A stretch of DNA of 64,000 nt from Corynebacterium matruchotii (GCF_011612265.2 NZ_CP050134.2:806001-870000); one strand, 5' to 3'; numbered from the stretch's first letter, positions 1 through 8,779 are shown. Numbers and translations: made by a program. The notes: generated by a model from the letters alone, not told the origin.

Positions 1-1064
1 TCCGCCAACACCAGCCGCCCCTCCGCATCAGTATTGAGAATTTCCGTGGTCTTCTCGCCATAATGGGTGATGACATCCCCCGGCCGGTAAGCCGCACCAC
101 CTGGCATATTCTCCGCCAACGCCACCGTCGCCGTCACCGCGACCGGCAACTGCAACCGTGCCGCAGCCACCACCGTCGCCACCACCGCAGCAGACCCACC
201 CATATCCGAAATCATGTTCTCCATGTTGGCCGCCGGCTTCATCGAAATCCCGCCCGTATCAAACGTGATTCCCTTGCCGACAAGCGACACATGCTTCTTC
301 GCATCCGCCGGCCAATACCGCAACTGCACCAACCGTGGCTTCCGCGCCGACCCCGACCCCACGGCCAGAATCCCCCCAAACCCCTGCTCCTTCAACTTCG
401 TCTCATCCCAGCACTGAAAGCCCAGATCATAGTTCTGGGCAATAGTGCTCAACGCCGTAGCATATGTTTCGGGATACAAATGCGACGACGGTGTATTCAC
501 CAAATCCCGAGCAAAATTCACCGACTCGGCCACCACCAGCGCCCGCTGGCATGCCGCCTTATCCTCCTTCCGACAAAGCACCTCGATGCGCTTCACCGGT
601 TGAGTCGCCGCCGGCACATCATGCTTGAACCCAAAATACTTATACGACCCCAACAATGCCCCCGCCACCGCGGCGGTCGGATCAAGCGTCTCAAAATCCA
701 CCATGAATGCCGTATCCATCCCGGTGAGCGACCTGGCCATCAGACCACAAGCCCGACGCACCGTTTCCGCAGTGCAATCGTGGAAACTCCCCAACCCCAC
801 CGCAACCGCGAAATACGAATCATCCCCCTCCGAAATCGGTATTCGTACCACCTCGCCATACCGACCAGTAGCCCCCATAGCCAGAAGCATCGGCCGCAGC
901 CTATCCGCATGAGGCATCCGCTCCGCCCATTCCTCATCGTAATCCGTGAAAAACGGCACCACCAGCGCCTCATAATGCTTCGAGAACTTTGAAGTAACCG
1001 TCACCTTGGTGTGCGCACCCGACGCCGGCAACACCCGACAACCAATTGCAGACGGACCAGCCAT
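1..1064 (-). CDS. pepA: Leucyl aminopeptidase (M17), 3' part cut by window edge
   Basis: Cytosolic zinc/manganese aminopeptidase that removes N-terminal residues from peptides. The frame read from the minus strand stays open to the window edge and contains the M17 signature NTDAEGRLVLA as its last visible residues, preceded by VGKGITFDTGG, which holds the catalytic lysine and the start of the metal site. The ATG at 1064 is preceded by GGAGG at good spacing. About 355 residues are visible; the family is near 500, so roughly 140 C-terminal residues lie outside. It diverges from ilvE across about 130 bases. Identification of the family is firm; the precise peptide substrates are not visible. Confidence 0.95.
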   Translation of the reverse strand, partial: MAGPSAIGCRVLPASGAHTKVTVTSKFSKHYEALVVPFFTDYDEEWAERMPHADRLRPMLLAMGATGRYGEVVRIPISEGDDSYFAVAVGLGSFHDCTAETVRRACGLMARSLTGMDTAFMVDFETLDPTAAVAGALLGSYKYFGFKHDVPAATQPVKRIEVLCRKEDKAACQRALVVAESVNFARDLVNTPSSHLYPETYATALSTIAQNYDLGFQCWDETKLKEQGFGGILAVGSGSARKPRLVQLRYWPADAKKHVSLVGKGITFDTGGISMKPAANMENMISDMGGSAAVVATVVAAARLQLPVAVTATVALAENMPGGAAYRPGDVITHYGEKTTEILNTDAEGRLVLA

Positions 1065-1193
1065 AAAAACCTCCAAACCAAAACTACTTACGCAAAACTG
1101 AAACCCACCCTACCCGCATCCCACCACAACCGTCGCCCAAAATCTCGACACAACCACTTGCATGCCCAGCCAACAGGAGTAAGTTTTTCTACC

Positions 1194-2303
1194 ATGATTA
1201 CTTTCACGCGCACCCCCAACCCCAATCCTGTCCCAGACGAACAAGTCGCCGAACACCTCGCCAACCCCGGATTCGGCAAATATTTCACCGACCACATGGT
1301 CACCATTGACTGGGACCAGGAACACGGTTGGCACAACGCCCAAGTCACCGCCCACCACAACCTAGAGCTTCCGCCCGCCACCAGCGTTCTCCACTACGGG
1401 CAGGCCATCTTCGAAGGCATCAAAGCCTATCGCCAACCCGACGGCAGCATCAAAACCTTCCGGCCCGAAGAAAACGCCGTCCGTTTCCAACGCTCCGCCA
1501 ACCGGCTCGCCATGCCGGAACTCCCCGCCGACCTCTTCATCGAATCCCTCCGCCAAATCGTCGACATCGACCAGCGCTGGGTACCGGCCGCCGGCGGGGA
1601 AGCAGCCCTCTACCTGCGCCCCTTCATGATCGCCACCCAACCCACCCTAGGGGTCAGCCCCTCCACCACCTACACCTACGCCGTCATCGCCGCCCCCGCC
1701 GGCGCCTACTTCACCGGTGGCGTGAAACCCGTCTCCGTGTGGCTATGCGAAGACTACGTCCGGGCCGCCCCCGGTGGCACCGGCGCCGCTAAATTCGCCG
1801 GCAACTACGCTGCCTCCCTCGCCGCCCAAGCCCAAGCTGCCGAAAAAGGCTGCGACCAGGTTGTCTGGCTCGACGCCCACGAACACAAATACATTGAAGA
1901 AATGGGCGGCATGAACCTCATGTTCGTCTACGCCGGCACCAATGGGGCCGCCCCCACCATTGTCACCCCCAAACTATCGGGATCCCTCCTGTCCGGCATA
2001 ACCCGCAAATCCCTCCTCCAAGTCGCCATCGACCTGGGCTACAACTCCGAAGAACGCACCATCTCCACCGATGACTGGCGCACCGGAGTCGAAACCGGCG
2101 ACATCATCGAAAGCTTCGCCTGCGGCACCGCCGCCGTCATCACCCCAGTCGGCGAAGTGAAATCCGCCCACGGGGATTTCATCATCAACAACAACGAGGC
2201 CGGAGCAATCACCATGCAACTACGCGAACACCTCACCGGCATCCAACACGGCACCACCCCAGACACCCACAACTGGATGCACACCCTGGTCCCAGCCTCA
2301 TAA
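1194..2303 (+). CDS. ilvE: Branched-chain amino acid aminotransferase
   Basis: PLP-dependent fold-type IV transaminase that performs the last step of valine, leucine and isoleucine synthesis, using glutamate as amino donor. The ATG at 1194 was chosen because CAGGAGT lies 13 bases upstream; the frame is open further upstream but has no ribosome-binding site there. The 369-residue length fits the actinobacterial family. The PLP-binding lysine is K200 in GAAKFAGNYAAS, and the N-terminal motif LHYGQAIFEGIKAY is typical of the family. It is transcribed divergently from pepA, as in C. glutamicum. No leader peptide or riboswitch was seen in the 129-base gap upstream. Confidence 0.96.
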   Translation: MITFTRTPNPNPVPDEQVAEHLANPGFGKYFTDHMVTIDWDQEHGWHNAQVTAHHNLELPPATSVLHYGQAIFEGIKAYRQPDGSIKTFRPEENAVRFQRSANRLAMPELPADLFIESLRQIVDIDQRWVPAAGGEAALYLRPFMIATQPTLGVSPSTTYTYAVIAAPAGAYFTGGVKPVSVWLCEDYVRAAPGGTGAAKFAGNYAASLAAQAQAAEKGCDQVVWLDAHEHKYIEEMGGMNLMFVYAGTNGAAPTIVTPKLSGSLLSGITRKSLLQVAIDLGYNSEERTISTDDWRTGVETGDIIESFACGTAAVITPVGEVKSAHGDFIINNNEAGAITMQLREHLTGIQHGTTPDTHNWMHTLVPAS

Positions 2304-2356
2304 CCACCACAATCCACAACGCCGCAGGCGGGCAGCAAACCCCACATGCTGTCTCC

Positions 2357-2379
2357 CCGCGGCATTTATTCTGCCACGG
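2357..2379. terminator. Possible hairpin between convergent ilvE and cobS
   Basis: CCGCGGCA and TGCCACGG form an imperfect 8-bp stem around a 7-base AT-rich loop in the 90-base gap between the convergent genes ilvE and cobS. There is no clear T tract, so termination is only a guess from position. Confidence 0.3.
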
Positions 2380-2393
2380 CGCGTGACGACGCC

Positions 2394-3173
2394 CTACAGC
2401 ACCATCCAACACGCAAACACCGTGGCCGTAACCTCTATCACAAAACCGCACGTGTCCCCATTCAGGCCAGCAAACCGGCGATGACAATGCCGGGCCAACA
2501 CCACAGCCACCACAATCGCCACCAATAGCCCCGATACCGGCCGCCACCACGGGACGTCGACAAGCAGCATCAACGGCACAACCACCACCCACCACGCCAC
2601 GACCCACCACGCCGACGCCGTCCCAATAATCATTGCGCCAAACCCATTTGGCCGCATCGGCTGAAACCCCCGCCACGCCACCACAATCCCACATATCCGA
2701 CCCGCCACCGGCACAAAAAACACCAACTGCCAAGGCAGATCCGCCATCGCCGCTGCCTGTGCCAACAACGCCAACAAGGCCGACCCCATCCCGATCAACC
2801 CCGCATGCGGATCCGCCAAAATCTCCCGAGCCTTCTCCGGGGCAGCATACGAACCCAACGCATCCGCCACATCAGCCAACCCATCCATATGCATAAACCG
2901 GGTCACCAACTGGCAGGCGATAACCACCAGCACCCCAGCGAGCATGCCATTCGTCCCCAAGGCATCCAACCCCCACCGCACCCCAGCGGCAACACCCCCC
3001 ACCACCAACCCCACCACCGGCAAATTCGCTATAACCCGCGCCCCCGTTATCCGATCAAACGCCTGGGCGCTCCCACGAACCGGAAGCACCGTCAACCACG
3101 ACAACGCGGTCGCCGGCCCCTCAATCACCGCCGGACCATGGGTGCCAGCCTGCAACTTGGCCTTACCGCTCAC
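2394..3173 (-). CDS. cobS: Adenosylcobinamide-GDP ribazoletransferase (cobalamin synthase)
   Basis: Integral membrane enzyme that joins adenosylcobinamide-GDP with alpha-ribazole (or its phosphate) to give adenosylcobalamin. The protein is a multi-pass membrane protein with the family motif MDGLADVADALG following RFMH, and an acidic/polar core including DPHAGLIGMGS. I prefer the GTG at 3173, just after the cobT stop, with AAGGAATG upstream; an ATG at 3227 would extend it by 18 residues into cobT and give an atypical Arg-rich start. It is the last gene of a cobU-cobT-cobS set on the minus strand, so the three probably act in assembling the lower ligand of salvaged or made corrinoid. Confidence 0.93.
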   Translation of the reverse strand: MSGKAKLQAGTHGPAVIEGPATALSWLTVLPVRGSAQAFDRITGARVIANLPVVGLVVGGVAAGVRWGLDALGTNGMLAGVLVVIACQLVTRFMHMDGLADVADALGSYAAPEKAREILADPHAGLIGMGSALLALLAQAAAMADLPWQLVFFVPVAGRICGIVVAWRGFQPMRPNGFGAMIIGTASAWWVVAWWVVVVPLMLLVDVPWWRPVSGLLVAIVVAVVLARHCHRRFAGLNGDTCGFVIEVTATVFACWMVL

Positions 3174-3180
3174 CGACCAC

Positions 3181-4236
3181 TCATTCCTTATTCGACACCT
3201 GCGCCGACTCAAACGTGGCCATATCATTCATGATATTTGTGGCCATGCGCACCAGCGGAAACGCTGCCGCAGCCCCCGAGCCCTCACCCAGGCGCAACCC
3301 CAAATCCAACAGCGGCTCCAACTTGAGTGACTCCAACGCAAACGTGTGAGCCGGCTCCGCCGACCGATGCCCCGCCTGCATCCACGCCCGCGCGCCGGGG
3401 GCCAACCGCTCCGCCAGCAGGGCCGCCGCCGTCACCACCACACCGTCCAACACAATGGGGGTGCGGCGCACCGCCGACTGCGCCAGGAACGCGGCCATGG
3501 CGGCCAGCTCCGGGGAGGTCACCTTGCGCATGAGTGTGAGCACGTCCCCCTTGTCCTTCCGGGCCCTAAACATGGCGTCCCGCACCACCGCAACCTTGCG
3601 TTTCCACCCCTCATCGTTTACACCCGAACCCCGACCGGTCACTACCACCGGCTCCTGCCCGGTCAACAGCCCAATAATCACCGCCGATGGGGAGGTGTTC
3701 CCGATTCCCAGGTCACCGGCCATGAGCAGGTCCGCACCATTGTCGACCTCTTCATCGGCGATTCGCTTTCCGACGTTAATAGCCGCCACCAATTCCGCCT
3801 CGGTCATGGCATCCTCGATATCAATGCTGCCGCAGGAACGACGCACCCGCTCCTGGAGCCCAACCACATCCACATCTTCATCGTGGTCGAGGGAAATGTC
3901 CACCACCCGAATCCCAATGCCGGACTCGTTGGCAATCGCATTAATGCCGCCGCCACCAGCCTTAATGTTGGCCGCCATTTGGATCGATACTTCCTTCGGG
4001 TAGGGGGATACCTTTTTCGTGGCAACCCCATGGTCGCCGGCGAATATCACCATGCGTGGCTGGGTGAGCTTTTTCGGCGGCACCTGGTCTTGGCAGGAAG
4101 CAAGCCACACACCTAAATCCTCCAGGCGTGCCAACGATCCCGTGGGTTTGGTGAGGGTGAGCTGAAATTCCCGGGCGGCGTCGGCGGCCTTGAGGCTCGG
4201 CGGGGTGACCTTGGGGAAAAACTCGGCTGGTTGCAT
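3181..4236 (-). CDS. cobT: Nicotinate-nucleotide-dimethylbenzimidazole phosphoribosyltransferase
   Basis: Transfers phosphoribose from nicotinate mononucleotide to 5,6-dimethylbenzimidazole, making alpha-ribazole phosphate for cobalamin. The frame contains FAGDHGVATKKVSPYP and GDLGIGNTSPSA, both family hallmarks, and the GHRSAEPAH segment near the C-terminus, which supplies active-site residues. The ATG at 4236 (protein begins MQPAEFFPKV) follows AGAAAGG by 8 bases; an upstream ATG at 4266 lacks a site. Length 351 matches the family. It sits between cobU (upstream, across a 201-base gap) and cobS (almost touching), so cobT and cobS are probably cotranscribed. Confidence 0.95.
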   Translation of the reverse strand: MQPAEFFPKVTPPSLKAADAAREFQLTLTKPTGSLARLEDLGVWLASCQDQVPPKKLTQPRMVIFAGDHGVATKKVSPYPKEVSIQMAANIKAGGGGINAIANESGIGIRVVDISLDHDEDVDVVGLQERVRRSCGSIDIEDAMTEAELVAAINVGKRIADEEVDNGADLLMAGDLGIGNTSPSAVIIGLLTGQEPVVVTGRGSGVNDEGWKRKVAVVRDAMFRARKDKGDVLTLMRKVTSPELAAMAAFLAQSAVRRTPIVLDGVVVTAAALLAERLAPGARAWMQAGHRSAEPAHTFALESLKLEPLLDLGLRLGEGSGAAAAFPLVRMATNIMNDMATFESAQVSNKE

Positions 4237-4366
4237 GAGAAACGACCTTTCTTTCATTGATAACAACTAATGATGCAATATAGTTGTGGGAATTATTGAT
4301 AGCTGAAGGTTTGAGGTGAGGGACCCGGGAGCGGCGGCTATAAGGCTATAACCAGCGGCTCTGGGT

Positions 4367-4436
4367 CGATGAACCACCGATCACCTGCCGATGAACCGGC
4401 TGGTCAACCGGCCGAATACCAGCTGCTTACCAGTTG
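4367..4436. repeat. Short degenerate repeats in the cobU-cobT gap
   Basis: The 201-base gap between cobU and cobT contains CGATGAACC twice (4367-4375 and 4389-4397), and variants of ACCGGCTGG and TACCAG(C/T)TG recur up to 4450. The copies are short and imperfect. I looked here for a cobalamin riboswitch and saw no B12-box-like core. Confidence 0.4.
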
Positions 4437-4437
4437 C

Positions 4438-4971
4438 CTACCGGCTGGGCTTTAGCTGGAGCGGCAGCCCGGCCACAACAAAAAACACCTGGTCGCAGGC
4501 CTGGGCGACCTGGGCGTTGAGAAACCCCAGCTCGTCCCGGAAGAGTCGACCCGCCCGGTGCTCGGGAATGATTCCCATGCCCACCTCTGGGCTAACAATA
4601 ATCAAATCCCGGTGTGGAGGGAATGCCGCAATGCCTTTGACAAGGTCGGCGTAGTGGGCCGCCATGGTGCCGCGGGGGCAGTCCCAGGCATGATGGGCGT
4701 CGATCGTGTGCGTGACCCAAGTACCCAAATCGTCAACCAGAATGGTTGCTTCGGGGGTAGTAGCATGTAGCACTTCAATTACATCTTTTTGGTCTTCGGT
4801 GCGCCATGCGGGTGGTCTGCGGTTTTGATGTTGGTGGATTCGCTCGGCGAAGTCAGCATCGTTCGACCAGGGGCGGGCGGTAGCCACATACAGACAATCA
4901 GTGGTTATAACCAGTTGTTCGGCGAAGGCAGATTTGCCCGATCGGGCACCGCCTAGAATAAGAGTCCGCAT
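4438..4971 (-). CDS. cobU: Adenosylcobinamide kinase / adenosylcobinamide-phosphate guanylyltransferase
   Basis: Bifunctional enzyme that phosphorylates adenosylcobinamide and then transfers GMP, giving adenosylcobinamide-GDP, the substrate of CobS. The P-loop GGARSGKS begins at residue 7, directly after the start, and the protein ends in FVVAGLPLQLK, the usual family C-terminus. Length 177 is normal. It lies only two bases downstream of the DUF3043 gene on the same strand, so the two may share a transcript. No corrin-ring genes occur in the window; the set cobU-cobT-cobS is compatible with salvage or with a pathway completed elsewhere. Confidence 0.95.
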   Translation of the reverse strand: MRTLILGGARSGKSAFAEQLVITTDCLYVATARPWSNDADFAERIHQHQNRRPPAWRTEDQKDVIEVLHATTPEATILVDDLGTWVTHTIDAHHAWDCPRGTMAAHYADLVKGIAAFPPHRDLIIVSPEVGMGIIPEHRAGRLFRDELGFLNAQVAQACDQVFFVVAGLPLQLKPSR

Positions 4972-4973
4972 TC

Positions 4974-5606
4974 CTATGCCACCTGATCGCCAACCTTTAC
5001 CCGGGGCTTAGGGGTGCGCCAGCGCCGGGGTTGGGAGGCACGGCCAAAGGCATAAAACCCAATGCTTGTACCACGTTCTGTGGTGTTGGGGAACTTCTCC
5101 TTGACCAATCGGTGAGCCTTGCGGCCCAGAATGACGGCCTCGATAAAAAATATGAGCATTATCACCATTGAGGTGAGTGAGAGGATAGGCGACACCGTTG
5201 GGTATCGGGTGGCGATCGTCAAAAGGATCAAGAGGATGAGCGCAAACGGCATGACCATGGTGTTCAGGTACCGACCCGAGTCCACCAAATCGCGCACAAA
5301 AGCCCGCTCTGGGCCCTTGTCGCGCTCTAACAGGTAGCGGGGGTCACCCTCGTCCATGCCCCGCTGGGCAGCCTGTCGGCGCGCCTTCTGGGCGGCTTTT
5401 GCGTCGGCCTTATACTGTTTCCATTCCTCCTTGGACATGGAGGCCTTGAGCTCTTTGCGTTTCTTCCGCGCCTCGGAATACGACTCTGCCGGTGTGAACC
5501 GAGCCTCAAAGCTTCCCTCTTTGCGCTGGGCGGCGTTGCGTTTGGGGGTGGCATGTCCTTTTTTTGGGGTGTATGCCTTGGATGGTTGAGAAGAATTCAC
5601 CAACAT
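4974..5606 (-). CDS. DUF3043 family membrane protein
   Basis: A 210-residue protein with a long, highly charged cytoplasmic N-terminus (KKGHATPKRNAAQRKEGSFEARF, many Lys/Arg/Glu) followed by two hydrophobic segments (about residues 128-150 and 158-178) and a basic C-terminal tail. This layout, including the DEGDPRYLLERDKGPERAFVRDLVDSR-like stretch before the first membrane segment, is that of the actinobacterial DUF3043 family, whose function is not known to me. I chose the ATG at 5606 (MLVNSSQPSKAY) because upstream residues look non-coding. Found next to cobU in related genomes as well, but no functional link is evident. Confidence 0.8.
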   Translation of the reverse strand: MLVNSSQPSKAYTPKKGHATPKRNAAQRKEGSFEARFTPAESYSEARKKRKELKASMSKEEWKQYKADAKAAQKARRQAAQRGMDEGDPRYLLERDKGPERAFVRDLVDSGRYLNTMVMPFALILLILLTIATRYPTVSPILSLTSMVIMLIFFIEAVILGRKAHRLVKEKFPNTTERGTSIGFYAFGRASQPRRWRTPKPRVKVGDQVA

Positions 5607-5913
5607 AGCGTACCCAGAAATGGGGTACAAACGACAACGACGGCGGCAAGAGAGAATTTTCACATTCCGAAAATGTGAATAAAACGGCAGTGTGATTTTA
5701 GCAATCACATCACAACTTACGAAATCGTGCAAGGTGGTCATTACCAGTGAATATGACCCCATTTTTAATGGCAATATTTCCGAGAAAATTAGTTACGGGG
5801 GTAAAAAGGAGGGGAGTTGGGGGGAAAATCTGGCCATGGTCCTCTGGACAATTTCCAGAAAGGGGGCATAATGGGGCGCAAGAAACTTTTTGCTTTAATT
5901 ATGAGGAGTAACC
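5607..5913. other. Divergent promoter region with two palindromes
   Basis: The 307-base gap between the divergent DUF3043 and erpA-like genes is AT-rich and carries two near-perfect palindromes, TTCACATT/AATGTGAA (5659-5679) and TGTGATT/AATCACA (5691-5709). No gene was recognised in it. The erpA-like ribosome-binding site (GAGGAG) is at its right edge. Confidence 0.6.
5659..5709. promoter_or_regulatory. Twin palindromes, candidate operator
   Basis: TTCACATT-CCGAA-AATGTGAA is a perfect 8-bp inverted repeat, and 11 bases later TGTGATT-TTAGC-AATCACA is a perfect 7-bp inverted repeat. Both contain TGTGA/TCACA half-sites but with spacings unlike the CRP/GlxR arrangement (six bases between half-sites). 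The binding protein is unknown to me. Confidence 0.5.
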
Positions 5914-6258
5914 ATGACAGCACCTACATCAAATACTGGTGTTATCTTAACCGAAGCTGCTGCCGCCAAGGCCAAGGCTTTGCTGGAGCAAGAAGGACGA
6001 AATGACCTAGCCTTGCGCATTGCCGTCCAACCCGGGGGCTGCGCCGGCCTTCGCTACCAGCTGTTTTTCGATGATCGAGAACTGGACGGGGACAAGATCG
6101 ACTTGATTGGTGGTGTTTCCCTGGTGGTCGACAAGATGAGCATTCCTTACCTGAACGGGGCTCGCATCGATTTCGCTGACACCATTGAATCCCAAGGCTT
6201 TACCATCGAGAACCCCAATGCCGGTGGTTCATGCTCTTGCGGGGATTCCTTTAACTAA
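5914..6258 (+). CDS. erpA: Iron-sulfur cluster insertion protein (HesB/IscA/ErpA type)
   Basis: Small A-type carrier that receives Fe-S clusters and delivers them to apoproteins. The three conserved cysteines are present: C43 in GGCAGLRY and C107/C109 in the C-terminal CSCG. Length 114 is typical. The ATG at 5914 follows GAGGAG by 6 bases. It stands alone, convergent with ltsA, but is one gene away from the respiratory cluster, whose Rieske protein needs a [2Fe-2S] centre. The symbol erpA is by family resemblance; IscA-like annotation would be equally fair. Confidence 0.9.
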   Translation: MTAPTSNTGVILTEAAAAKAKALLEQEGRNDLALRIAVQPGGCAGLRYQLFFDDRELDGDKIDLIGGVSLVVDKMSIPYLNGARIDFADTIESQGFTIENPNAGGSCSCGDSFN

Positions 6259-6268
6259 GGCAAAAAGG

Positions 6269-6302
6269 AATCCGGTGCCACATTGGGACACCGGATTTTT
6301 TC
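6269..6302 (+). terminator. Rho-independent terminator of erpA
   Basis: AATCCGGTG and CACCGGATT form a perfect 9-bp stem with an 11-base loop, followed directly by a run of T. Confidence 0.9.
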
Positions 6303-6348
6303 TGCAAAGATGTAGCAGATTTGATGTAATTACGACGGGTTCGGCCTT

Positions 6349-6395
6349 GGGTGGGCGTCGGCAAGCTTCGTCGATAAGCTTTATCGCGCCCACCC
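6349..6395 (-). terminator. Large hairpin after ltsA
   Basis: GGGTGGGCG (6349-6357) and CGCCCACCC (6387-6395) form a perfect 9-bp stem; inside it the sequence AAGCTT occurs twice and CGATAAGCTTTATCG is itself almost palindromic. It lies between the 3' ends of erpA and ltsA. No T run follows on either strand, so it may stabilise or terminate the ltsA message rather than act as a classic terminator. Confidence 0.5.
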
Positions 6396-6415
6396 TATGC
6401 GTTAGCTTAGGAAAC

Positions 6416-8338
6416 CTAGAGGTAGACCGGGTATTCTTTTTCCTCAATGCCGGGGTCGATCCGCTTTTCCACGAAAATGCCGTACCAGATCATGAACGCC
6501 AACACGGTCCACAGGCGGCGGGAATGGTCGATCACCTCGTTGCGGTGCTCCTGCATCATCTCCACGAGTGCCTTCTTATTGAAGATATCGTCGGTCTGGG
6601 AATCGTTGATGGTATCCAACGCCCAGCCGAAGAGTTCATCGCTGGCCAACCAATGCCGCATTGGCACCGGGAAGCCCAGCTTGCGGCGGTTGAGCACGTG
6701 GGCCGGCACAATCTGTTCCATGGCCTTCCGCAACGCATATTTGGTGGTGCCGTGGGAAACCTTCAGGTCATAGGGGATGGTTTCCGCAACCTCAAAGACC
6801 ACCTTGTCGAGGAACGGCACGCGCAGCTCCAACGAGTGGGCCATATTGATCTTGTCGGCCTTGACCAAAATATCGCCCCGCATCCACGTGAACAAGTCCA
6901 GGTGTTGCATGCGGGCCACCGGATCCATGTGGGTGGATTGGGCATAGATTGGGGCGGTGACCTCGCGGTGATCCCATTCGCGGGTGGCCCACGGAATGAC
7001 CCGCTGCATTTGCTCGAAATTGAACGAGCGGGCATTGCCGTAATAGCGTTCCTCCATGGTCATGGATCCGCGTTCTAGCAGCGACTTCCCCTTCACACCG
7101 TGCGGCAGCATTTCGGACAGGTAGTGCATGCCTTTCCGCAGCGGGGAGGGCATATATTCGAACGGTTTGAGCGACAACGGTTCCTTGTAGATCGTGTAGC
7201 CACCGAACAGCTCGTCCGCGCCCTCGCCGGAGAGCACCACCTTGACGTGCTTGCGGGCCTCCTGGGCCACGAAATAGAGGGGCACGAGCGACGGGTCCGC
7301 CACGGGGTCGTCAAGGTACCACATGATCTTCGGAATTGCATTGACGTATTCCTCCGGCGACACGATCTTCACGATGTGCTCCACGCCGATTGCCTTGGCC
7401 GACTCGGCGGCAACATCCACCTCGGAATAGCCCTCGCGTTCGAAACCGGTGGTGAACGTGAGCAGGTTCGGGTTATGACGCTTCGCCAGTGCAGCGATGG
7501 CGGTCGAGTCGATGCCACCAGAAAGGAATGATCCGACGGTCACATCGGCCCGCATATGCTTTTCGACGCTGTCTTCTAAGGCTCGGGCAATGCGGTCGAA
7601 TAAATCCTGTTCCTTGGATTTCGGCACAAACTGGGCCGGGAATTGCGGCCGGAAATAGCGCGTTTGTTTCAATTCGCCACCCGGTTGAACGATCGCGGTG
7701 CAACCGGATTCCAGGCGACGAATGCCCTTATGCAGACTCTCTGGTTCAGGCACATATTGCAGGTCGATATAGTGTTCGACGGCGTGCTTGTCGAGTTCCA
7801 ACAACAGGCCGATATCGTCGGCCATCTCCAGGATGCATTTCTTTTCCGAGGCGAAAACCGTGCCCTTGTCCGTGGTGGCGTAGTACAGGGGCTTAATGCC
7901 AAAGGGGTCACGCGCGAGGAAGAGCTGCCTTTCCACACTGTCCCAAATGGCAATGCCGAACATGCCACGCAGGTGTCGAACCACGTCGGCACCCCAGTGA
8001 TGGTAGCCCACGACTATGGGCTCCCCGTCGCCTTCGGTATTGAAGGCATAGCCGAGTTCGGTGAGTTCTTTGCGCAGCTCAATGTAGTTGTAAATCTCGC
8101 CATTGAAAGTCATGGCGTAGCGATCGGGTTGGTCCGCTGGTCCCCATCGAAGCGGCTGGTGGGAATGCTCTAGGTCGATGATGGAAAGGCGGTTAAAACC
8201 AAACACTGCGTCGTCATCATGCCAGGTGCCTGCTTCATCCGGTCCGCGGTGGCGCATGCATGGCAAGGCCGTTTCGATTGCATCCACAAACTGGGCGGCA
8301 TTACTGTTTGCGGTAAGCATGCCAAGAAGTCCACACAT
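6416..8338 (-). CDS. ltsA: AsnB-family glutamine amidotransferase (LtsA)
   Basis: 640-residue class II amidotransferase: Cys2 (start MCGLLGM) is the glutaminase nucleophile, followed by RHRGPDE and FNGEIYNY, and a synthetase domain with the SGGIDSTAI ATP-binding loop. In C. glutamicum the orthologue LtsA lies next to ctaC, and its loss gives lysozyme sensitivity; it amidates meso-diaminopimelate in peptidoglycan rather than making free asparagine. The same position beside ctaC here supports that role by inference. AAAGGAGG stands 11 bases before the ATG at 8338, a very strong ribosome-binding site. Convergent with erpA, divergent from ctaC. Confidence 0.93.
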   Translation of the reverse strand: MCGLLGMLTANSNAAQFVDAIETALPCMRHRGPDEAGTWHDDDAVFGFNRLSIIDLEHSHQPLRWGPADQPDRYAMTFNGEIYNYIELRKELTELGYAFNTEGDGEPIVVGYHHWGADVVRHLRGMFGIAIWDSVERQLFLARDPFGIKPLYYATTDKGTVFASEKKCILEMADDIGLLLELDKHAVEHYIDLQYVPEPESLHKGIRRLESGCTAIVQPGGELKQTRYFRPQFPAQFVPKSKEQDLFDRIARALEDSVEKHMRADVTVGSFLSGGIDSTAIAALAKRHNPNLLTFTTGFEREGYSEVDVAAESAKAIGVEHIVKIVSPEEYVNAIPKIMWYLDDPVADPSLVPLYFVAQEARKHVKVVLSGEGADELFGGYTIYKEPLSLKPFEYMPSPLRKGMHYLSEMLPHGVKGKSLLERGSMTMEERYYGNARSFNFEQMQRVIPWATREWDHREVTAPIYAQSTHMDPVARMQHLDLFTWMRGDILVKADKINMAHSLELRVPFLDKVVFEVAETIPYDLKVSHGTTKYALRKAMEQIVPAHVLNRRKLGFPVPMRHWLASDELFGWALDTINDSQTDDIFNKKALVEMMQEHRNEVIDHSRRLWTVLAFMIWYGIFVEKRIDPGIEEKEYPVYL

Positions 8339-8779
8339 AAAAAGCGGAATCCTCCTTTATAAGTAATGAGGGTTATTAAGGTATCCGCATAAGGGTACTC
8401 CTATATTGCGACCAATATGGTCGACGGGGGCACTTATTCGGGTAGTTTTATAAAAGCAGTTTTGCTATGATTGCGGTGAGCTTCATGCTAATTTTGCTGC
8501 TAGCAACTTTGCGACGGGGGTAATATCCGGGCAAGATTGTGGGCATACAAAAGGTTGATAAAGCAAAAATCGCCTGTGATTTGAATTACAACTGGGTGGG
8601 GTTCGGGTGGAGGGGAAAGGGGAAACCTACTCAAAACACCTAGAAAACGCATAATGTGGCTATAGTTACCCCTTTTAGGTGTCTTGCCAATAAATTCAAA
8701 GTTCCTGAAAACCCGTGACAATGCAGTATTCTGCGATAAGAGACGTGGTTAAAGACTGACTATAGGAAGGCAGACGCGC
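8339..8779. other. Divergent promoter region ltsA/ctaC
   Basis: This 441-base gap carries no recognisable gene. It contains a GlxR-like site (8575-8590), a small palindrome ATATTG-CGAC-CAATAT (8403-8418) and a distant inverted pair ACACCTA/TAGGTGT (8636-8642 and 8686-8692). TATTCT at 8727-8732 is a possible -10 element for ctaC. Confidence 0.6.
8575..8590. promoter_or_regulatory. GlxR/CRP-like site upstream of ctaC
   Basis: TGTGATTTGAATTACA matches the TGTGA-N6-TCACA CRP-family pattern at nine of ten defined positions. GlxR is the CRP homologue of corynebacteria and is reported to control cytochrome bc1-aa3 genes; here the site is about 190 bases before the ctaC start. Confidence 0.6.

Noticed and set aside
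4237..4437. Cobalamin riboswitch before cobT
   Set aside because: No B12-box-like core or long-range pairing could be recognised; the gap contains only short degenerate repeats.
2394..4971. Mobile origin of the cob genes
   Set aside because: No flanking repeats, integrase or composition break was seen; they sit between core genes.
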